Below, one piece after another: positions 27,816 to 36,946 of a stretch of DNA of 64,000 nucleotides (positions are counted from its first letter, which is position 1; the number at the start of each line of letters is the position of its first letter). A program made the position numbers and the translations under genes. The notes beneath the pieces were generated by a model. The model saw nothing but the letters and a program-made list of their open reading frames with translations. It had not been told where the DNA came from and did no database searches. Source of the stretch: Flavobacterium sp. BFFFF2 (GTDB lineage Bacteria > Bacteroidota > Bacteroidia > Flavobacteriales > Flavobacteriaceae); NCBI GenBank assembly GCA_002256385.1, contig NKJD01000004.1, forward strand, positions 1 through 64,000. The letters are read 5' to 3'.

Positions 27816-28217
27816 ATGAAATCATTCATTTTATACCTCATGTTGGTGCTGCTTTCAAGTAGCCTTTTAGTTGCGCAAAGCGATTTGAACAATGTACTCA
27901 AAGGAGGCGAATTGCTGCTAAGCGGAATTTCCATTCTTAAATCAAAAAAAGGAACAAACCCGACTAGCAATGTGGTGACTTCGGTGTGTGTGAAAAACAA
28001 AATGGACAGCAAAATAATTTACAGGCTTACAGGAAAATCTGAGCAAGGAACTGATATCACTAAAGAACTAATTATTCAGAACGACAGCAAGGAATGCTAC
28101 ATTGATTTGCCCAAAGGTGTATACTCCTATGAAGTGGAGTTGCCGAACAAGGAGATTTATAGGAAAGGCGAATATAATTTTGATGCAGAAGTTGTCATCA
28201 CCATTAAAAAGGAATGA
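27816..28217 (+). CDS. Small secreted hypothetical protein
   Basis: The 133-residue protein starts with a signal peptide (MKSFILYLMLVLLSSSLLVAQ). The mature part reads as a beta-rich domain: VCVKNKMDSKIIYRLTGKS, KELIIQNDSKECYIDLPKG, VYSYEVELPNKEIYRKGEY. It has two cysteines that could pair. No family is recognised; export to the periplasm or outside is inferred from the signal peptide. Confidence 0.75.
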   Translation: MKSFILYLMLVLLSSSLLVAQSDLNNVLKGGELLLSGISILKSKKGTNPTSNVVTSVCVKNKMDSKIIYRLTGKSEQGTDITKELIIQNDSKECYIDLPKGVYSYEVELPNKEIYRKGEYNFDAEVVITIKKE

Positions 28218-28341
28218 TTAGCTGCAGGGCAAATTGTTTTGAAGAGTAGCTTTGAATTGTGACTTGACAGCCGTAAAATGCAATACTTAGGTTAAACCAG
28301 GTGGAATACCGGTTCCGACCAACTGGATTCGGCATCCGAAC

Positions 28342-28369
28342 CCACTTGCTGTCATTAAAAAGCAAGTGG
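28342..28369. repeat. 9-bp hairpin between convergent genes
   Basis: CCACTTGCT (28342-28350) and AGCAAGTGG (28361-28369) form a perfect stem with a 10-base loop. It lies between the small secreted gene and the convergent HMA gene and may act as a terminator; there is no T-run. Confidence 0.5.
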
Positions 28370-28467
28370 CTCGATTTACCTTGCCATTAATGTATAGGTT
28401 GGTTTAATATTGAAATTTAAATAGTGGGTATAACGATGTTAATCAACACGATTCGGGAAAATCATGT

Positions 28468-28851
28468 TTACGGCGCGCTTCTTTCATATTGGCAACAACC
28501 ATGCAAATGATCATACACTTCTTGGGTGGATTTGGCGGTGTCAGAATCATGTCCTACTTTGGCAATGGCTTCTTTCACTTGCTGAAGGGTGGTTTTGGTT
28601 TCATTGATAATGACATCTAACTGGTGTGTGTCAATATTCCAAACAGCCATTTTTACTCCTTTCACTTGATAAGCGGCCTTTTCAATGCGCTTTTTACACA
28701 TTTCGCAATTGCCTTTTACTTCAAATGAATAATTGGCATTGGTCGATAAACTGGGAGCTGGAGCCGTTTGTGAAAAGCCAATGATTGGCATTAAAAAAAT
28801 CATGATTGCCCATAGAAGGGGTTGGGTGAATTGTGGGTGAATTGTTTTCAT
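28468..28851 (-). CDS. Exported heavy-metal-associated (HMA) domain protein
   Basis: The 127-residue protein has a hydrophobic export signal (about residues 11-28) and an HMA domain whose metal site is GNCEMCKKRIEKA (CxxC). The tail HLHGCCQYE adds a His/Cys site. HMA domains bind copper or another soft metal. The gene follows a TonB-dependent receptor and a HYC_CC_PP protein on the same strand, so a role in periplasmic metal handling for that uptake system is inferred. Confidence 0.85.
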   Translation of the reverse strand: MKTIHPQFTQPLLWAIMIFLMPIIGFSQTAPAPSLSTNANYSFEVKGNCEMCKKRIEKAAYQVKGVKMAVWNIDTHQLDVIINETKTTLQQVKEAIAKVGHDSDTAKSTQEVYDHLHGCCQYERSAP

Positions 28852-28859
28852 ATAGTATA

Positions 28860-29112
28860 ATTTGAGATTAAAAAATTAAAAGATTGAAAAATTGAAGGAT
28901 GGAAGGATTGAAGGATTGAAAAAATAACTGAATTTAAAAGGCTTCCCTAGCTCTTGTCCAAAGAATAGGGAAACAATTTTATTAACAATTGAACTTTAAA
29001 CAAATAAACTGTTGCCTAATGGCTATTGCCTTCTCTCGCCTTTAGACTTTAGCTTCGCTCCGTTCGAACCATTCGTTCCGATGGTTCTCGGGTCGACTTT
29101 CGACTCCTTTGA
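28860..29112. repeat. Low-complexity tract and inverted repeats between HMA and TonB receptor genes
   Basis: 28870-28924 is a degenerate array of GATTGAAG/ATTGAAAA units. Further on, GAACCAT (29066-29072) is inverted at 29081-29087, and GTCGA...TCGAC lies next to it. No gene is seen. Confidence 0.5.
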
Positions 29113-31128
29113 TTAATAGAATTTTTGTCGAAAACCGATGTACGTCATTCTGCCAAATAATGGACCATAAACCAGCGTTGGGTCAAAATAAGGGCCAAAT
29201 GGCTGCGAACTGCCTACGATGGCTTTGTCTTGTTGGTAATTAAATGCATTTTCGATGCCGGCATACAGCTCTGTTTTTTTGGAAAACAATTTTGTGATTT
29301 GCGCATTGACCACTGAAAATGAAGGCGAAAAAGAAGGAAGCTGCTCGTTGGCAGGGTTTTGCTGTGTGCTTGGCAAACGCTGCGGCCCTAAAGCATTCCA
29401 TGTTGCATCTGCTCTCCAAGACCCACCCACTGAATTGGCTGTTGAATGCCATTCAACGTTTACAAAATACCGATCTTGTGCCTGCAAAGGTTGTTGAAAT
29501 GTGCCAGCCAAATAATCTGTCGATAAAGCATATTTTTTATATGCCATCCGCACATTGGTATTTCTGATGGGCGAAACAGTGGCTTCGACCTGAAAACTGA
29601 CCGCGTATGATTGGCCTTTTAAATTATACACTTCCACCTTACGGGCATCTGACAACACATCTACCACTACCTGATTCAAAAAACGGGTATAATAAACATC
29701 GGTTGACAATTCGGCTTTGCGGCCAAAAAGGATGAATTGTTGGGAGAAACTTACACCCGTATTCCAAGCTTTTTCTGGGTTCAAGCCATAAGTGCTACCC
29801 TTTGCTGCTTCTAGTTGCCATTGTCTGCTGCTGGCCAAATAACCTTGATTTTCGGCAAATACATTCGCCAAGCGTTGACCCCGACCAAGCGAATAGCGCA
29901 ATGCAGCCCCTTTCCAAGGAATATAACGCAAATGAAACCTTGGTGTAATAAATCCGCCCATGCGGTTGTGGTAATCTGACCGAATTCCCACACTAAGCAT
30001 TAGGTTGTCTTGGTTGTTAAAGGTGTATTCCGCATACACCCCAGCACCGTTATCAGAACGGCTCCAGTCAGTTGCACCGAGCCATTCGGTATACTGATCA
30101 AAATTGGCCTGTAAACCCACGGTGTAATGGTGTTTGATAGACCCTAAAATAGATTGAAACACACCATTTAGAAATCCACTTCGCTGGCGAATGTAATACG
30201 TTTGAAGCCCAAAATAACTATCTTGTTCATGCGAACTCAAATTTGTTTGAATACCAACACTTTGAAAAGGACGCCCTTTAAAAATATACCCTAGCTTTTG
30301 CGACCATTCCATGCGGTTGGTTTGCGTTTCAGAACCCCAATAATTGGTAGTGCCTCTGTCTTTTGACGGGTCAAAATCCATTTGACCAGCCAATTTCTGA
30401 TCACGCAAAGCCTTAACAGTCATAAAAGCCACCCAACCCGTTTTGGGATTTTCATAGTGCCACCGATTCATTACATTAATTTGCCGACCAACTGGACTGT
30501 CCATAAACCCATCACCATTCATGTCAAAACGCGTAAAGCGGGCATTTGAATGCACATACAACGAAGTAGCCCAGTTGGTTGAAACAACCTGACTCCACTG
30601 CAAATTAAGTTCGGAGCGCGTATCGTTGGCAGCATACATATTTACATAAAAAGGGATGTCCTGTTTAGGTTTAATAAGCTCGGTATTAATTTGTCCAGAA
30701 ATACTTTCATAGCCATTAACCACACTGCCCATTCCTTTGGTAATTTGGATGCTTTCAATCCAAGACCCAGGCACAAACGACATGCCATAAACCTGCGAGG
30801 CACCGCGAACAGATGGAATATTTTCTTCTGAGTTTAAAATATAAGGACTCGAAAGCCCTAATAACTTAATTTGTCTGGTCCCTGAAACGGCATCCGGATA
30901 ATTGACATCGACCGCCGGATTGGTCTCAAAACTTTCAGCCAAGTTGCAACATGCCGCTTTTAGTAACTCTTTGCGTGAAACGACCGAAGTATTGGTTGTT
31001 ACATTTAATGGTTTTTGTATGCTGCGTTGGTTTGGATCAATTTTTACTTCGTTCAATTGAGTCTGTCCCCTACCCGATTGATGAAATAAAACAAACCCCA
31101 GCACTAGGAAATAATGTGGTTTATTCAT
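29113..31128 (-). CDS. TonB-dependent outer-membrane receptor (metal-linked)
   Basis: The 671-residue protein has a signal peptide (MNKPHYFLVLGFVLFHQSGRG), a plug domain (about 45-165, with VVSRKELLKAACCNLAESFETNPAVDVNYPD and the GYESISGQIN plug end) and a beta-barrel ending in IGFRQKFY with a terminal aromatic. The double cysteine CCNLAESFE is a feature I associate with receptors found beside HMA and HYC_CC_PP genes. It lacks the usual N-terminal carboxypeptidase-like domain. Likely cargo is a metal or metal chelate, inferred from the neighbours. Confidence 0.88.
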   Translation of the reverse strand: MNKPHYFLVLGFVLFHQSGRGQTQLNEVKIDPNQRSIQKPLNVTTNTSVVSRKELLKAACCNLAESFETNPAVDVNYPDAVSGTRQIKLLGLSSPYILNSEENIPSVRGASQVYGMSFVPGSWIESIQITKGMGSVVNGYESISGQINTELIKPKQDIPFYVNMYAANDTRSELNLQWSQVVSTNWATSLYVHSNARFTRFDMNGDGFMDSPVGRQINVMNRWHYENPKTGWVAFMTVKALRDQKLAGQMDFDPSKDRGTTNYWGSETQTNRMEWSQKLGYIFKGRPFQSVGIQTNLSSHEQDSYFGLQTYYIRQRSGFLNGVFQSILGSIKHHYTVGLQANFDQYTEWLGATDWSRSDNGAGVYAEYTFNNQDNLMLSVGIRSDYHNRMGGFITPRFHLRYIPWKGAALRYSLGRGQRLANVFAENQGYLASSRQWQLEAAKGSTYGLNPEKAWNTGVSFSQQFILFGRKAELSTDVYYTRFLNQVVVDVLSDARKVEVYNLKGQSYAVSFQVEATVSPIRNTNVRMAYKKYALSTDYLAGTFQQPLQAQDRYFVNVEWHSTANSVGGSWRADATWNALGPQRLPSTQQNPANEQLPSFSPSFSVVNAQITKLFSKKTELYAGIENAFNYQQDKAIVGSSQPFGPYFDPTLVYGPLFGRMTYIGFRQKFY

Positions 31129-31275
31129 GTCATATTTTTTAGCCGGTCACAGGCAAAAAGCCCGACCTATCAAATTGAAATTGTCTTAAAACTAATTGCA
31201 CAGCAGAAACATCAATAAATGAAGTCGTATAAACTGAAAGCCAATTAGCTATTGAAAGGGAATCTCAATATAATT

Positions 31276-31692
31276 TCAGGCATAAAAAATAAGCTTGCTA
31301 AATAGGATGTAGGGTGGAGGTGCGTGACTTTGTTTTGGTCTAAGTGGATAAATGGACCTAAAAGACAGGTTGGTGTTTTCTGAAACAGGTATAAACTCAG
31401 ATGAATTGGGCACGCAGGCAACCCATTCCATGGCTAAAACATGCTGGTGAAACCAGTGTGGGCTTTGCTGCTTCCATTCCAAATGTTCATTGTGACAACA
31501 CTTATTTGAGGTCTCTTCTTCACCACAACAAGCATTGTCCGTACCTTTTTGATTGCTTGAATAAGAAGGCTTAATCTCTGCAATTTCTCCTCCACACCAA
31601 TGCACCTCAATATGGAAACCCGCCATGACAACAAGCAAAAGCAGGCTCAATTGAATCGCTATAATTTTGGTGAAAACAGTACGTGCAATCAT
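31276..31692 (-). CDS. HYC_CC_PP family protein
   Basis: The 138-residue protein carries the three marks that name this family. There is an N-terminal VHWCGGE after a membrane segment (IIAIQLSLLLLVVMAGF), the cysteine pairs NACCGEE and NKCCHNE, and a C-terminal HAPPP. The cysteines and histidines suggest metal binding at the periplasmic face. The family typically sits next to TonB receptors and HMA proteins, as here. Minus-strand TACCTTTG (31704-31697) lies just before the ATG. Confidence 0.85.
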   Translation of the reverse strand: MIARTVFTKIIAIQLSLLLLVVMAGFHIEVHWCGGEIAEIKPSYSSNQKGTDNACCGEEETSNKCCHNEHLEWKQQSPHWFHQHVLAMEWVACVPNSSEFIPVSENTNLSFRSIYPLRPKQSHAPPPYILFSKLIFYA

Positions 31693-32004
31693 GATGCAAA
31701 GGTACGTTGTACTATTTTAAAGAAAATGATTGTTTGAAATTATTTAACATGTAGGCTGAAAACCCTTGCAGAAAGCCGGAGTTGTTCAACTCAAAATTCA
31801 TTTTTCCCGAAATAGGATAGATGAAAAATGGAGAAATATTAGATGTGAAAAAATGTAATTCTCACCAAATAGGTCATGATACTCATAGAATGAGGGCAAC
31901 CACACAAAAGCATCTTATTTATAATTCAATATTATTGAACACCAGTACATTTGTCCTGCAAATAAGTAAAAACAATATTTTTTTTAACAAATATAAACAA
32001 AATC
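31693..32004. other. Intergenic region between divergent genes
   Basis: This AT-rich stretch contains a TACCTTTG element on the minus strand at 31704-31697 and a TACATTTG element on the plus strand at 31946-31953, each fitting TAnnTTTG for the flanking divergent genes. No -33 motif is convincing and no gene is seen; an open frame across it (31821-32075) has poor composition. Confidence 0.45.
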
Positions 32005-32196
32005 ATGAAAAAAACAATTTTATCATTAGCTTTTCTTTCTTTATCATTTTTAGCTGTAACTTCTTCATGTCGTGAAATTGGTGGCGCACAATCAACTGGC
32101 GGCTCTCAGACGTTAAAGCCTAAAAATGAAGCGAGCATTGTTAGCTTTAAAGGATCGCAATGTTTATACACCAATGCACCTAAAATCAAAGCATAA
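32005..32196 (+). CDS. Small lipoprotein (63 aa)
   Basis: The sequence opens MKKTILSLAFLSLSFLAVTSSC, a classic lipoprotein signal with the acylated cysteine at 22, followed by only 41 mature residues rich in Gly, Ser and Lys with one more cysteine (SQCLYT). A strong terminator follows, which supports an independent gene. No family is recognised. Confidence 0.7.
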   Translation: MKKTILSLAFLSLSFLAVTSSCREIGGAQSTGGSQTLKPKNEASIVSFKGSQCLYTNAPKIKA

Positions 32197-32224
32197 ACAA
32201 GTGTTTTAAAAAAATTAAATATAG

Positions 32225-32249
32225 AGAGGCTCATTGAGCCTCTTTTTTT
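32225..32249 (+). terminator. Rho-independent terminator after the small lipoprotein
   Basis: AGAGGCT (32225-32231) pairs with AGCCTCT (32237-32243), with the pairing extendable into the CATTG loop, and is followed by a T-run to 32249. Confidence 0.88.
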
Positions 32250-32281
32250 ATATTTAAGACCGAATAATAACGAGAATAAAT

Positions 32282-34672
32282 ATGGCTTTGTTGTCTGTTT
32301 TTAATCGAATACTGCATTGGATTAAGCAATGGCATCTACAAATTGTTTCATCACCTGTAAAATACACTTTGTTCTTTACGAGTATATTTATCTTTTACGC
32401 AGCACTACCTGAACCATTGTTTCAATCAAATTATGCAACTGTGGTCTTTGATGAAAACAACCAACTCTTAGGTGCCAAAATTGCATCTGATGGCCAATGG
32501 CGTGCTCCAGCGGCTGACTCGGTGCCCATTAAGTTTAAAACATGCTTGCTGCAGTTTGAAGACCGCTATTTTTACACACATCCTGGCATAAACCCGTGGT
32601 CTATGACCAAAGCCATTTTACATAACATACAAAGCAAAAAGAATAAACGAGGCGGAAGTACTATTTCGCAACAATTAATTCGTTTATCAAGACAAGGAAA
32701 AGCGCGTACTTATGTCGAAAAAGGGATCGAAAGCGTACTAGCTGTTCGGCTAGAATGTCGCTATTCCAAAGAACAAATCCTTAATTTGTATGCCGCCCAT
32801 GCCCCGTTTGGCGGAAACGTGGTTGGTTTAGAAATGGCATCATGGCGCTATTATGGTATAGCACCGCATCAATTGTCGTGGGCCGAATCGGCTTTGCTAG
32901 CCGTGTTGCCCAATGCTCCCAAAAAAATATACCCCGGCAAAAACCAGCAAACTTTGCTCCACAAACGCAATCAATTATTACAACGTTTAAATAGAACAGG
33001 TAAAATAGATGAACTAACCTATAAGCTGGCAATGCAAGAACCATTGCCCAAAAAACCATTTCCACTGCCTACCCTAGCCCCTCATTTTGTTTCTTTTTTA
33101 GCCAAAAAATCACCCGGTCAACGCATTACAAGCACCCTTCAATTAAGTGTCCAAGATCGCATAAACCAATTGGTGCGCATGTATCATGCCCATTTTATGC
33201 AAAACGAAGTACACAATGCCGGTGTGGTGGTCATTGATGTAAAAAAACACAGTGTAGTGGGTTATGTAGGGAATACGCCAACCGACGCAGTGCATTGCAA
33301 AGCGGTCGATATGATTCAAGCTGCTCGGAGCACTGGAAGTATTTTAAAACCATTTTTATTGGCCTCACTATTAGATCAAGGTCAATTGCTGCCACACGCT
33401 TTGGTACCAGATATCCCCGTTCAAATTTCAGGTTTTGTACCCCAAAATTACGACCCACATTTTGATGGCGCAGTCCCTGCCGACAGGGCATTGGCACGTT
33501 CGTTAAACATTCCAGCCGTGTTGGAATTGCAACAATTTGGCGTACATCCATTTTATGCCCGTTTAAAAAATGACTTTAAAATGACTACACTCAACCAACA
33601 CCCCGATCATTACGGTTTGTCATTGATATTGGGCGGTGCCGAATGTACCCTATGGGATTTAGCACGCATCTACGCCGGTTGGGCACAAACACTGACATGT
33701 TATACGGCTATTAAAAAATACCCGAAGGCACCTTACGCGCCATTGATTTGGGAAAAGGCAAAAAGTAAAATCCAGTCTGCAACAACAAAACAAAAACCGA
33801 TATTGAGTGTGGGTTCGCTTTATGCCACTTTACAAGCCATGCAAGAAGTGAACCGCCCCGAAGGGGATGAAGCCTGGCGGTATTTTGATTCTTCGCTCCC
33901 CATTTCGTGGAAAACAGGAACCAGCTTTGGCAATCGTGATGCGTGGGCCGTCGGCATTAGTTCCGATTTTGTAGTAGCCGTTTGGGTCGGAAATGCTTCT
34001 GGTGAAGGCCGTCCCGAACTAACTGGCGTTGGGTATGCAGCTCCGCTCCTTTTTGATGTATTTCGATCATTGCCCCGATCCAATCCTTTTGAGGCACCCA
34101 TCAACGACATGGAAAACGTGCGAGTATGCACCCAAAGTGGGTATTTGGCGCAAGCAATTTGTCCGCAAAAAACAGAAAGGGTTCCCAAAAGAGGAAGCCA
34201 ATCTGCCGTTTGTCCGTACCACAAATGGACACATCTTGATGTTTCAAAACAATGGCGGGTAAATAGCAGTTGTGTATCGCCCACTGAAATGATCAACCAA
34301 AGTTGGTTTGTTTTACCGCCCGTAATGGCCTATTATTTCCAGAATAACCATGCCGACTACCGCGCGCTGCCACCATGGCGCGCTGGTTGTCATCAAGATG
34401 AAAATCAATTTTTTGACTTCATTTACCCAAAAACAAATGGTAAAATATATTTGACCCGAAATCAGGAAGGCCAATTTCAAGCCTTTGTTTGTAAAGTGGC
34501 GTGTTCTGAGACCAAAAGCACCTTGTTTTGGTATTTGGATCGAAAATATTTAGGCCAAACCTCTGATTTTCATGAGCTCCCCATTCAAGCCCCTACTGGG
34601 ATTCATCGGTTGGTAGTGGTACATGAAAATGGACAAGAAATTCACCGCACTATTGAGATCATCCGCGATTGA
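32282..34672 (+). CDS. pbpC: Penicillin-binding protein 1C
   Basis: The 796-residue bifunctional murein synthase is anchored by an N-terminal helix (YTLFFTSIFIFYAAL). The GT51 glycosyltransferase domain (about 70-240) has EDRYFYTHPGINP with the catalytic glutamate, and GGSTISQQL. The transpeptidase domain has STGSILKPF (SxxK serine), RSLNIPA (SxN) and WKTGTSFGNRDAW (KTG). The C-terminal 200 residues fit the BiPBP_C domain of PbpC. Length is normal for the class. Confidence 0.95.
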   Translation: MALLSVFNRILHWIKQWHLQIVSSPVKYTLFFTSIFIFYAALPEPLFQSNYATVVFDENNQLLGAKIASDGQWRAPAADSVPIKFKTCLLQFEDRYFYTHPGINPWSMTKAILHNIQSKKNKRGGSTISQQLIRLSRQGKARTYVEKGIESVLAVRLECRYSKEQILNLYAAHAPFGGNVVGLEMASWRYYGIAPHQLSWAESALLAVLPNAPKKIYPGKNQQTLLHKRNQLLQRLNRTGKIDELTYKLAMQEPLPKKPFPLPTLAPHFVSFLAKKSPGQRITSTLQLSVQDRINQLVRMYHAHFMQNEVHNAGVVVIDVKKHSVVGYVGNTPTDAVHCKAVDMIQAARSTGSILKPFLLASLLDQGQLLPHALVPDIPVQISGFVPQNYDPHFDGAVPADRALARSLNIPAVLELQQFGVHPFYARLKNDFKMTTLNQHPDHYGLSLILGGAECTLWDLARIYAGWAQTLTCYTAIKKYPKAPYAPLIWEKAKSKIQSATTKQKPILSVGSLYATLQAMQEVNRPEGDEAWRYFDSSLPISWKTGTSFGNRDAWAVGISSDFVVAVWVGNASGEGRPELTGVGYAAPLLFDVFRSLPRSNPFEAPINDMENVRVCTQSGYLAQAICPQKTERVPKRGSQSAVCPYHKWTHLDVSKQWRVNSSCVSPTEMINQSWFVLPPVMAYYFQNNHADYRALPPWRAGCHQDENQFFDFIYPKTNGKIYLTRNQEGQFQAFVCKVACSETKSTLFWYLDRKYLGQTSDFHELPIQAPTGIHRLVVVHENGQEIHRTIEIIRD

Positions 34673-34683
34673 GCATCCAAATA

Positions 34684-35400
34684 TTAAACATGCCTTATTT
34701 CAGAAGGATCCAATAACGCTTCACGTCTTAATTTCAACCAAACTTGCGCCACGGCTATGACGTCTTTTTCACAATAAACAATGATGCGGTCCACGTCTTT
34801 TTCTACATAATAAACGTGCGCCACCTGGCTGCCATCAATGTCATCTTTTGACGATGGAATCCCCAATACTTTGGTGAGTAATTTGAGGGAGGTAAAATGT
34901 TTATAGTCGCCAAATTTCCAAAGTTCTAAAGTGTCTAAATGCGGTATTTCCCATGGCTTTTTACCAAACAATTGAATGGGCTTAGGCAATGCCACCCCAT
35001 GAATTAACATCCGACGTGCCATAAAAGGGATGTCAAATTCTTTGATGTTGTGGCCACATAACAGATGTTGAGGGCCTGAAAAATGCGTGTTTAACAAATC
35101 GGAAAATTCAATTAATAAGGTACGTTCTTCTCCAAAAAAAGAAGTTACTCTAAATTGACGATCTGCCCGATTGTCAGTAAAATAGCCAACCGAAATGCAG
35201 ACAATTTTACCAAATTCGGCCCAAATACCTGCCCGTTCATAAAAGTCGGCTGCCGAAAAGTCGTCACGGCGTTGGTAGGCCGTTTTTTGTTCCCAAAGCG
35301 CTTGCCAGTCTGGGTCCAATTGCGTGTAGTTTTCCTGCTCTGGAACGGTTTCAATGTCGATGAACAACACCGAAGACAAAGGAATTTTTTCAAAGTTCAT
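34684..35400 (-). CDS. DnaQ-like 3'-5' exonuclease
   Basis: The 238-residue protein begins with the Exo I motif FIDIETVPEQ (Asp and Glu). Further on are GHNIKEFDIPFMARR (Exo II) and YCEKDVIAVAQ (Exo III-like), in the order seen in the predicted PolB-like 3'-5' exonuclease family. No polymerase domain is attached. A role in DNA repair or nucleic-acid trimming is inferred from the fold. Confidence 0.88.
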   Translation of the reverse strand: MNFEKIPLSSVLFIDIETVPEQENYTQLDPDWQALWEQKTAYQRRDDFSAADFYERAGIWAEFGKIVCISVGYFTDNRADRQFRVTSFFGEERTLLIEFSDLLNTHFSGPQHLLCGHNIKEFDIPFMARRMLIHGVALPKPIQLFGKKPWEIPHLDTLELWKFGDYKHFTSLKLLTKVLGIPSSKDDIDGSQVAHVYYVEKDVDRIIVYCEKDVIAVAQVWLKLRREALLDPSEIRHV

Positions 35401-35800
35401 GGGCTTATAATTGAAAGTGATTAAAATATGGCGTATAAAAATTTAAAAGCAAGTTAGCCTTTTTTTTTTAATTTGAAGCAGGTAAAATTAGAAAAATTGA
35501 CGCATCAATACTGTTGTGAACTCATTGGGTATTGCCCTTATTTTTAACAGAAATTGCGGTTTGCTTGCGTCCAAAAACAGTTTTATAAAGTCGATAATAA
35601 AAATAACAAAGCATGCTGTGTACTCAAAAAAACGGGACATTCGTGGCTTGAATTTTGAAGACGCTGGCTGAATCCACTGCCACGATAACATAAAAAAAGG
35701 CTGCCTGTCCGGCCAACCTTTTTGGGGGAAATTTAAACCCAAATTACGCATTAGAAATTTATTACATGGAAAAATGACTGCAAATCTGGTAATGTACCGA

Positions 35801-36139
35801 GAATTGATTTAAACTTTTTTCAATTGGCTGCAAAATGGTCTTTTCGCCCCATATTGCCCCTTTTTTTTACTCCGTAGCGCTGCTATGCAGTGCAAAAAAG
35901 TTTAAACCCAAATAATGTATTAGAATTTTATTACAAGTAAAAATGACTGCAAATCTGGAAATGTACTCCTTTTTTTGTCCTCAATGTAGCTTAGCTACAT
36001 CTGCGGTAAAAAAAGTCCGTGCACTCCCAGCTTTTTTGTCCTTTTCCCTTTCATCACAAAGTCCAATACATCATTTGGGTTGCAATCTGGAACCAAAATC
36101 CTCATTTTTCGCTTCAATCAAAAAAGTCTAAATCAATTC
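35801..36139. repeat. Repeat R1, copy b, interrupted by an R2 element
   Basis: The ends GAATTGATTTAAACTTTTTT (35801-35820) and the inverse at 36120-36139 match 19 of 20. The two halves (to about 35904 and from about 36082) match copy a at 18647-18806, where they are contiguous. The break is occupied by the inner R2 element. Confidence 0.8.
35905..36081. repeat. Repeat R2, inner copy (177-bp MITE-like element)
   Basis: AACCCAAATAATGTATTAGA (35905-35924) and TCCAATACATCATTTGGGTT (36062-36081) are inverted repeats matching 18 of 20. The interior contains AGCTTAGCT-type and TGTAG-CTACA hairpins and a stretch (GGTAAAAAAAGTCCGTGCAC onward) repeated almost exactly at 36175-36220 in the outer copy. 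It encodes no transposase, so any movement would need a protein from elsewhere. Confidence 0.8.
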
Positions 36140-36358
36140 AGTTTTGTATCCTCGATGTAGCGCTGCTACACCTGCGGTAAAAAAAGTCCGTGCACTCCCA
36201 GCTTTTTTGTCCTTTTCCCATTTTAATGGCGTTAATATTTGTTTTTAAATGGGTCATTAAGAACCAACTTTTTTTAATTGGAGTTTGCAAATGCAAACTT
36301 TTTGTAAGTGTTGGTTTCATTACAAAGTCTAATGCATAATCTGGGTTAAACATGTCAA

Positions 36359-36616
36359 TTATTTGTCAATGGAGCTTAACACTCTTTGCATAAACTGATT
36401 AAGTGCCTCTTTGGGCGCAACCCCACTTTTTATTAATTTTTGCACTTCAAGCGCGCCGTGCAAATTAGAATTCAATTCGCCCAACACATCCAATTCTTCT
36501 GGTTTTAATGAAGAAACTTCGGTTAATGCTTCTAGTACCTCAATGGTTTCAATGAGGTAGTCTTGGTCGTTTTGCTCAATAAATTGAACCAAATGTTTAA
36601 TAACAGGTAACTTCAT
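36359..36616 (-). CDS. DUF6952 family protein
   Basis: The 85-residue helical, acidic protein (MKLPVIKHLVQFIEQNDQDY onward) fits the small family annotated DUF6952, found after peroxiredoxin and thioredoxin genes in Flavobacteriia. Its function is unknown. It is the third gene of that operon here, 9 bp after the thioredoxin stop. Confidence 0.82.
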   Translation of the reverse strand: MKLPVIKHLVQFIEQNDQDYLIETIEVLEALTEVSSLKPEELDVLGELNSNLHGALEVQKLIKSGVAPKEALNQFMQRVLSSIDK

Positions 36617-36625
36617 AGCATATAT

Positions 36626-36937
36626 TTATGATGCAAATTTTTGAACTAAATCTGCCAAAATATCTGCTTTGTTGGTTTGCACCTCATCTTTCAGTTGGCC
36701 ATTTTCAAAAGATGCAAATGTGGGCAAATTACTGACGTTGGCCAATTTTCGCGACTCAGGAAATTGTTCTGCATCAACAATAACAAAAGTTAACTCTGGA
36801 TGTTCTTGCGCCATCAATTTAAATTTTGGTTTCATAATGCGGCAATTGCCACACCAAGAAGCTGAAAATTGCACCACCGTTTTGGGGTTTTGGGCAAGTG
36901 TTTGGGCCAAATTATCTTCGGTAAGTTCTACTAGCAT
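36626..36937 (-). CDS. Thioredoxin-family protein
   Basis: The 103-residue protein has a thioredoxin fold with the active site SASWCGNCRIMKP (Cys29, Cys32) in place of the classic WCGPC, and the cis-proline stretch NLPTFASF. It lacks a signal peptide, so it is cytoplasmic. Its place right after the peroxiredoxin gene (9 bp) suggests that it reduces that enzyme. Confidence 0.92.
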   Translation of the reverse strand: MLVELTEDNLAQTLAQNPKTVVQFSASWCGNCRIMKPKFKLMAQEHPELTFVIVDAEQFPESRKLANVSNLPTFASFENGQLKDEVQTNKADILADLVQKFAS

Positions 36938-36946
36938 AGGGAATTA

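Larger units (their letters stand above)
35736..36347. repeat. Repeat R2, outer copy (MITE-like, interrupted)
   Basis: The ends AACCCAAATTACGCATTAGA (35736-35755) and TCTAATGCATAATCTGGGTT (36328-36347) are inverted repeats matching 18 of 20. Both carry GCATTAGA, unlike the inner copy. The flanking interior pieces (35756-35800 and 36140-36327) correspond to the interior of the inner copy at 35905-36081, so an R1 element has been inserted into this R2. I see no gene here: open frames at 35488-35751 and 35943-36131 are read through repeats. The DNA from 35401 to 35735 is otherwise featureless. Confidence 0.75.

Noticed and set aside
31821-32075. 84-residue plus-strand ORF overlapping the small lipoprotein
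   Set aside because: The lipoprotein in another frame has a textbook signal and terminator; this frame has a poor composition and ends inside that gene.
35488-35751. 87-residue minus-strand ORF in the repeat region
   Set aside because: Its 3' part and flanks are repeat-derived, the composition is odd and no motif is visible; repeats explain the open frame.
35943-36131. 62-residue plus-strand ORF in the repeat region
   Set aside because: It reads straight through the inner R2 end into R1 and is therefore a by-product of the insertion.
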